Source of the DNA: Herbidospora cretacea | GTDB taxonomy: Bacteria; Actinomycetota; Actinomycetes; Streptosporangiales; Streptosporangiaceae | Direction of reading: 5' to 3' | Assembly (NCBI RefSeq): GCF_001570605.1 | Contig: NZ_BBXG01000008.1 | Span: 62,001 to 126,000, forward strand | DNA length: 64,000 bases | Shown here: one piece after another, positions 59,675 to 64,000 of the stretch | How positions within the stretch are numbered: position 1 is the first letter of the stretch | Layout: the number at the start of each line of letters is the position of its first letter | Program-made: the position numbers and the translations under genes | Notes under the pieces: generated by a model | The model's database searches: none | What the model was told of the DNA's origin: nothing | Seen by the model: the letters and a program-made list of their open reading frames with translations, nothing else

Positions 59675-61615
59675 TCACTCCGTTGGGTGGTCTGCCAGGA
59701 CCTCCAGGATTGACTCGCCGTATTTGGCCAGTTTGTTCTCGCCCACGCCGTTGATCGTGGCGAGGGCCGCGAGGTCGGCGGGGAGGCGGGTGGCGATCTC
59801 CTTCAGGGTGGCGTCGTGGAAGACGACGTAGGCCGGGACGCCCTGTTCCTTCGCGGTGGCGCCGCGCCAGGCGCGCAGGCGCTCGAAGAGCGGCTTGGCC
59901 TCCGACGGCAGGTCGGCGGCGGCCTGGGGGGCCGACTTGGCCACGGAGACCTTGGTCTTGCGCTCCGGGTCCTTGCGCATGTCGATCGTGCGCCGGCCCT
60001 TGAGGACGTCGGCGCTGGCGTCGGTGAGGATCAGCGTCGGATAGTCGCCGCCCTCGACGTCGAGGATGCCCAGCGCGAGGAGCTGGCGGATGACCGCGCG
60101 CCATTCGGGCTCGCGCAGGTCGGTGCCGACGCCGTAGACGCTCAGACTGTGGTGGCCGTATTGGCGGATCTTCTCGTTGTCGCGGCCGAGCAGGATGTCG
60201 GTGATGTGGGCGGCGCCGAACTTCTGGCGGCGTTCGCGGTGCAGGCGCAGCACGGTCGACAGGACCTTCTGGGCGGCGACCGTGCCGTCCCAGGACTCGG
60301 GCGGGGTCAGGCAGGTGTCGCAGTTGCCGCAGGGCTCGGCCTTCTGGCCGAAGTAGTCGAGCAGGCCGACGCGGCGGCAGCCGACCGACTCGCACAGCGC
60401 GAGCATCGCGTCGAGGTGGCTGGAGAGCCTGCGGCGGTGGGCGTCGTCGCCCTCCGAGGTGTCGATCATGCGGCGCTGCTGGACGACGTCCTGCAGGCCG
60501 TAGGCCATCCACGCCGTGGACGGCAGCCCGTCGCGGCCCGCGCGGCCGGTCTCCTGGTAGTAGCCCTCGATCGACTTCGGCAGGTCGAGGTGGGCGACGA
60601 ACCGGACGTCGGGCTTGTCGATGCCCATGCCGAACGCGATCGTCGCCACCATCACCAGCCCCTCCTCGCGGAGGAAGCGCGCCTGGTGGGCGGCCCTCGT
60701 CCGTGCGTCGAGGCCCGCGTGGTAGGGCAGCGCGGGGATGCCGTTCTGGCTGAGGAAGGCGGCAACCTGCTCCACCGAGTTGCGCGACAGGCAGTAGACG
60801 ATCCCGGCGTCGCCCTTGTGCTCGTTGCGGAGCAGGTCGAGGAGCTGCTTCTTCGGCTCGTTCTTCGGGACGACGCGATATTGGATGTTGGGCCGGTCGA
60901 AGCTGGCGACGAAGTGGCGGGCGTCGTCGAGCTTGAGCCGGGTGGCGATCTCGGCGTGGGTGGCCGGGGTCGCCGTCGCGGTCAGCGCCACCCGCGGCAC
61001 GTCGGGCCAGCGCTCGTGGAGGGCCGACAGCGCGAGGTAGTCGGGCCGGAAGTCGTGGCCCCACTGGGAGACGCAGTGGGCCTCGTCGATCGCGAACAGC
61101 GAGATCCTGGCCCGGTCGAGCAGCGCCATCGTCTGCTCCGACCGGAGCCGCTCGGGCGCGAGGTAGAGCAGGTCGAGCTCACCGGCGACGAACAGCGCCT
61201 CGATGGCCTGCCGCTCCCCCATGTCCTGCGTCGAGTTGAGGAACCCGGCCCGGACGCCGAGCGCGGTCAGCGCGTCGACCTGATCCTGCATCAGCGCGAT
61301 CAGCGGCGAGATCACCACGCCGACGCCGGGCCGCACGAGGGCGGGGATCTGGTAGCAGAGCGACTTCCCGCCCCCGGTCGGCATCAGGACGAGGGCGTCA
61401 CCGCCGCCGACGACGTGATCGATGATCTCCTGCTGACCGTCGCGGAAGGTGGCGTAGCCGAACACACGGTTCAGCACGTCATGAGGGTCGGTGAACCGGG
61501 TCTCCTCGGCCCAGGGGGCCATCTCGAGGCGCGGTTCGTCTTCGTCGTCCCAGTCGGGGGCCTCGGCGTCGGGCCAGGCGTCGGGCCAGGGGGCGAGTTC
61601 GTCGGGGGAAGCCAC
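59675..61615 (-). CDS. recQ: ATP-dependent DNA helicase RecQ
   Basis: 646-residue 3'-5' DNA helicase. After an acidic N-terminal tail ([12 protein letters not shown]), the helicase core has [18 protein letters not shown] (Walker A), [16 protein letters not shown] (DEAH) and [12 protein letters not shown] (motif VI). The RQC domain carries the zinc-binding CGNCDTC with Cys upstream in [10 protein letters not shown], and the HRDC domain ends the protein ([19 protein letters not shown]). Full length and all motifs are present. The start is GTG 61615. It stands alone in its direction, next to a decayed region. Confidence 0.95.
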   Translation of the reverse strand: MASPDELAPWPDAWPDAEAPDWDDEDEPRLEMAPWAEETRFTDPHDVLNRVFGYATFRDGQQEIIDHVVGGGDALVLMPTGGGKSLCYQIPALVRPGVGVVISPLIALMQDQVDALTALGVRAGFLNSTQDMGERQAIEALFVAGELDLLYLAPERLRSEQTMALLDRARISLFAIDEAHCVSQWGHDFRPDYLALSALHERWPDVPRVALTATATPATHAEIATRLKLDDARHFVASFDRPNIQYRVVPKNEPKKQLLDLLRNEHKGDAGIVYCLSRNSVEQVAAFLSQNGIPALPYHAGLDARTRAAHQARFLREEGLVMVATIAFGMGIDKPDVRFVAHLDLPKSIEGYYQETGRAGRDGLPSTAWMAYGLQDVVQQRRMIDTSEGDDAHRRRLSSHLDAMLALCESVGCRRVGLLDYFGQKAEPCGNCDTCLTPPESWDGTVAAQKVLSTVLRLHRERRQKFGAAHITDILLGRDNEKIRQYGHHSLSVYGVGTDLREPEWRAVIRQLLALGILDVEGGDYPTLILTDASADVLKGRRTIDMRKDPERKTKVSVAKSAPQAAADLPSEAKPLFERLRAWRGATAKEQGVPAYVVFHDATLKEIATRLPADLAALATINGVGENKLAKYGESILEVLADHPTE

Positions 61616-62643
61616 CCGAACACCCTAACGACGCCGACCGACAAGCGGCACCACGCGAGGCTTGAATCAAGCTATAGGTCCCTAAGCACTATTTCGATAT
61701 AGCAAGGTCTGATTGTCCATTACGCCTATCCATCAAAGAAATTCTCCCCTCAATCATTTGAATGGCCACTAAGCGGTCAGGCTGTCCCCGATCAGGAGCA
61801 CATACTGACGATGGCCGCCGAACTCGTCGAGAGTGCCGGCGATCACGGGTCTCCGCCGGACGTTCCGGCACGCATGACGCGCCAGGCGGGCTCCCTCGCC
61901 AGCCATGACGCTGATCACAATCGAGATCGCGGAGACCCCACCAGGCCGGACCCGACCCTCCACGGCACTGGACCGACAAAGCGACTGAACGACCCCATTC
62001 AATGATCTTCCTGAAGAACATGAGCCCCTCATATGGCGCATCGCCAAGGGAAGGATTCAGCCGAAGACACCGCCCAGGAATTTTTCTGTACTGATGCACC
62101 ACGGCAAATGGGAGCTCGTCGAGCACCCGCGAGGCTGGATGCGCAAGGTGGCTTACCACATCGCACGGCGATCCCCCGATGGACCGTGGAGACGGATGCG
62201 TGAAGATCTTCGGGGCCAGGCTGATCGGAGCCCGCCTCGCCGCCCGCGAAGCCACGGCCCGCCTTCTTCGGACGGAGTGGCTGCTCACGCGACTCGACCT
62301 TCGGGAGAGCCGACCGGCCCAGTGAACGAACCGCCACCGATTTAGCCGAGAGGTTGCGCACGGCCCTCCGTCTGGGCCTCGTGTATCTGGACGCCCGGGA
62401 CCTGGACATCTCCTCGACGCGGATCCGTGATCACATCATTCTCGACGGGCTCATCTGGTCTGGCCCGCTTCGCGGAACGCCATTCGCAGGCGGTGGCGGA
62501 CGAGCTGTACGTCTTCCACCTCCACGTCGAAAGTGGCATGCGCTGCGCCGACGTGCTCAGAGCCGCCCATGTGGCCACGGGCGAGGGGACGCGGGCATGG
62601 CGGGACTGTTCACCACCGCCCGGGAGGCGACCCGCTGACGCCT
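61616..62643. other. Decayed intergenic region without intact genes
   Basis: About 1 kb with lower GC than the rest of the window, especially 61660-61800. No open frame here shows the third-position GC pattern of its neighbours. Fragments with coding character include a sigma-factor-like piece (62094 onward) and, near 62350-62450, a segment translating to LVYLDARDLDISSTRIRDHI, which recalls nucleotidyltransferase sequence. I see it as gene debris, possibly from past insertion and deletion. Confidence 0.5.
62094..62345 (+). pseudogene. ECF sigma factor-like fragment
   Basis: The N-terminal part of this 83-codon frame, WELVEHPRGWMRKVAYHIARR, resembles the end of sigma-70 region 2 and its following helix, where ECF factors often read nPrgWLrrvA.n.A. 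What follows loses similarity and becomes Pro/Arg-rich, as expected after a frameshift. No region 4 is found. Call is tentative. Confidence 0.35.
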
Positions 62644-63351
62644 TCATCCGTTCTCGCGGACGCGGGTCACGTACGCGACCAGTTCCCGCATGTCGTCGGC
62701 GCTCCACGGCAGGCGGGCGCTGATCTCCTCGCTGTTCTCGGCCCACATCCGGCGGGCCGCCGCCTCGGTGCCCGTTCCCCCGGCGTGGAACAGGGCGCCG
62801 ATGGCGTCCCAGCGGGCCACCAGGGCGCGCGCCTCCTCGGAGTCGGGGGCCCGGCCGGTCCGTACGCATTCCAGGAGGGACTCGACCAGGGTCCGCCACT
62901 CCGTCTTGGCGTTCTCCACGGCCTCGGGGCCGAGGTGCTCGCGGCGGGCGGCGAGGGAGTCCTGCTGTTCGGGGGTGAGGTAGGGGTCGAGCATGGCCAT
63001 CATCTCCAGGGCTTTGAGGTAGCCGGTCGGGTCGTCGTGGTCGAGCAGGCGGGTGAGCTGGGTCCTGAGGGCCTCGATCTCGGACGCGCGCCGGGACAGG
63101 GCCGCCAGGTGGGCGTGCAGGAGGGCGGTCATGGAGGCGGGGGCCTCCAGGGCGGTGGCGATCTCGTCCAGGGACAGGCCGAAAGTGCGCAGGGCCCGGA
63201 TGCGGTAGAGCCGCCGGAGGTCGTCGGGGCCGTAGCGGCGGTGGCCGTTTTGGGTCCTTTCGGTCGGTCGTAGAAGGCCTATTTGGTCGTAGTGGCGCAG
63301 CGCGCGTACGGTCGTTCTGGTCGCCTGCGCGAGCTGGCCGATCGTCCACAT
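62644..63351 (-). CDS. MerR-family regulator with TipAS-like C-terminal domain
   Basis: 235-residue regulator. The N-terminal MerR helix-turn-helix starts MWTIGQLAQATRTTVRALRHYDQIGLLRPTER, followed by NGHRRYGPDDLRRLYRIRALR and a dimerisation helix. The C-terminal 110 residues resemble the TipAS ligand-binding domain (LDPYLTPEQQDSLAARREHLG, ALVARWDAIGALFHAGGT), which in TipA binds thiopeptide antibiotics. The start ATG 63351 is 50 bases from a divergent alcohol dehydrogenase gene; a MerR site could lie in the short gap and act on it. The ligand is unknown. Confidence 0.9.
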   Translation of the reverse strand: MWTIGQLAQATRTTVRALRHYDQIGLLRPTERTQNGHRRYGPDDLRRLYRIRALRTFGLSLDEIATALEAPASMTALLHAHLAALSRRASEIEALRTQLTRLLDHDDPTGYLKALEMMAMLDPYLTPEQQDSLAARREHLGPEAVENAKTEWRTLVESLLECVRTGRAPDSEEARALVARWDAIGALFHAGGTGTEAAARRMWAENSEEISARLPWSADDMRELVAYVTRVRENG

Positions 63352-63400
63352 GCGGCAACCGTACGACCTGCCGTCACGTCCGATTCAAGGGGAGAAACCC

Positions 63401-64000
63401 ATGTTGGTGGCCCGGCTCCACGGCGCGGCGGATCTGCGGATCCACGAGGAGTCCGACCCGGTCCCGCAGGCCGGCGAGACCCTCGTCAGGGTGACCTCGG
63501 TGGGGGTGTGCGGGTCGGATCTCCACTGGTTCGGCGAGGGCGGCATCGGCGACGCCCAGTTGACGCAGCCCCTCGTCGTCGGCCACGAGTTCGCCGGGGT
63601 GACGCTCGACGGGCGGCGGGTGGCCGTCGATCCTGCGGTGCCGTGCGAGGAGTGCCCGTCGTGCCTGCGCGGTTACCGGAACCTCTGTCCTTACGTACGG
63701 TTCGCCGGGCACGGCGCGACCGACGGCGGGCTCCGCGAATACGTCGCCTGGCCGAGCGCCTGCCTGTTCCCGCTGCCCGACTCGGTGTCCGACCTCGAAG
63801 GGGCGCTGCTGGAGCCGCTCGGGGTGGCCATCCACGCCTACGACCTTGGGCATCTCCCCCTCGGCGGGCGGGCCGGCGTGGTCGGGTGCGGGCCCATCGG
63901 GCTGATGCTGATCCAGTTGCTGCAGATCGCCGGGGCGTCGATGGTCGCGGCGGTGGAGCCGCTGCCCCACCGGGCCGCCAAGGCGCGGGAGCTGGGGGCC
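63401..64000 (+). CDS. Zinc-dependent alcohol dehydrogenase-like protein (3' end missing)
   Basis: Medium-chain dehydrogenase; 200 residues are visible before the right edge. The zinc-site residues are present: VGVCGSDLHWFGEGG (catalytic Cys), VVGHEFAG (His-Glu), the structural zinc set CEECPSCLRGYRNLC, and the nucleotide-binding GVVGCGPIGLMLIQLLQI. The sequence resembles sorbitol/L-idonate or threonine-type dehydrogenases. The start ATG 63401 follows GGGGAG. Divergent from the MerR/TipAS-type regulator, which probably controls it. The C-terminal part, and so the substrate pocket, is not seen. Confidence 0.9.
   Translation, partial: MLVARLHGAADLRIHEESDPVPQAGETLVRVTSVGVCGSDLHWFGEGGIGDAQLTQPLVVGHEFAGVTLDGRRVAVDPAVPCEECPSCLRGYRNLCPYVRFAGHGATDGGLREYVAWPSACLFPLPDSVSDLEGALLEPLGVAIHAYDLGHLPLGGRAGVVGCGPIGLMLIQLLQIAGASMVAAVEPLPHRAAKARELGA

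Noticed and set aside
61769-62047. Minus-strand frame of 92 codons in the decayed region
   Set aside because: No recognisable domain, no ribosome binding site, and codon use unlike the neighbouring genes.

Overview
The window comes from a high-GC Gram-positive actinomycete. Support comes from the phosphatidylinositol mannoside genes (pgsA, patA, pimA), many GTG starts, GTGA/ATGA stop-start overlaps, a DtxR/IdeR-type iron box, an F420-type luciferase-like oxidoreductase, and many secreted glycoside hydrolases. The overall gene mix suggests Streptosporangiaceae or a close relative, but that placement is inference. I see no rRNA, intact tRNA, insertion sequence, prophage or CRISPR array.

Layout. 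0-2.2 kb: phosphatidylinositol mannoside operon pgsA-patA-pimA (minus strand; pimA runs off the left edge). 2.4-8.7 kb (plus): an EF-G paralogue lacking the catalytic His, then two secreted glycoside hydrolases. 8.8-12.0 kb (minus): efeU-efeO-efeB iron uptake under an iron box. 12.0-16.5 kb: an M56 protease/BlaI pair, an LLM oxidoreductase, and a phosphatase-like polytopic membrane protein. 16.5-23.4 kb (minus): HIT hydrolase followed by herA, sbcD/mre11, sbcC/rad50 and a NurA-like nuclease, tightly spaced in one direction. 23.5-28 kb: an Asp23 protein, a DUF1996 secreted protein, and a two-component system preceded by a membrane-anchored, sugar-binding-like protein. 28-32.8 kb (minus): thrS, a GH25-like protein with altered catalytic residues, and a glycosyltransferase-sulfotransferase pair. 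32.8-42 kb: a mannoside-utilisation operon (binding protein, two permeases, GH38 mannosidase, small partner) with a divergent LacI regulator. 42-45 kb: an SDR enzyme, a BtrH-like acyltransferase and a permuted NlpC/P60-like hydrolase. 45-47.4 kb (minus): a polyamine operon (fold-III decarboxylase, SpeD, SpeE) behind a large palindrome. 47.5-55.6 kb: a tRNA-like remnant, a MOSC/ferredoxin-reductase fusion, pirin, a membrane protein, an ECF-like sigma factor, a LAL regulator and an ABC ATPase. 55.6-59.3 kb: a beta-galactosidase with a divergent ROK regulator and a small ORF. 59.7-64 kb: RecQ, about 1 kb of decayed sequence, a MerR/TipAS-type regulator and a partial zinc alcohol dehydrogenase.

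The most notable system is the herA-mre11-rad50-nurA gene set. It keeps the association known from archaeal DNA end-resection operons and sits inside what is, in mycobacteria, the compact thrS-HIT-pgsA-patA-pimA cluster. Other points worth attention are a 13-bp perfect inverted repeat covering the ribosome binding site of a secreted glycosidase, a 32-bp palindrome in front of the polyamine operon, and several enzymes with substituted catalytic residues (EF-G2 Tyr100, GH25-like Lys92, decarboxylase Ser341).
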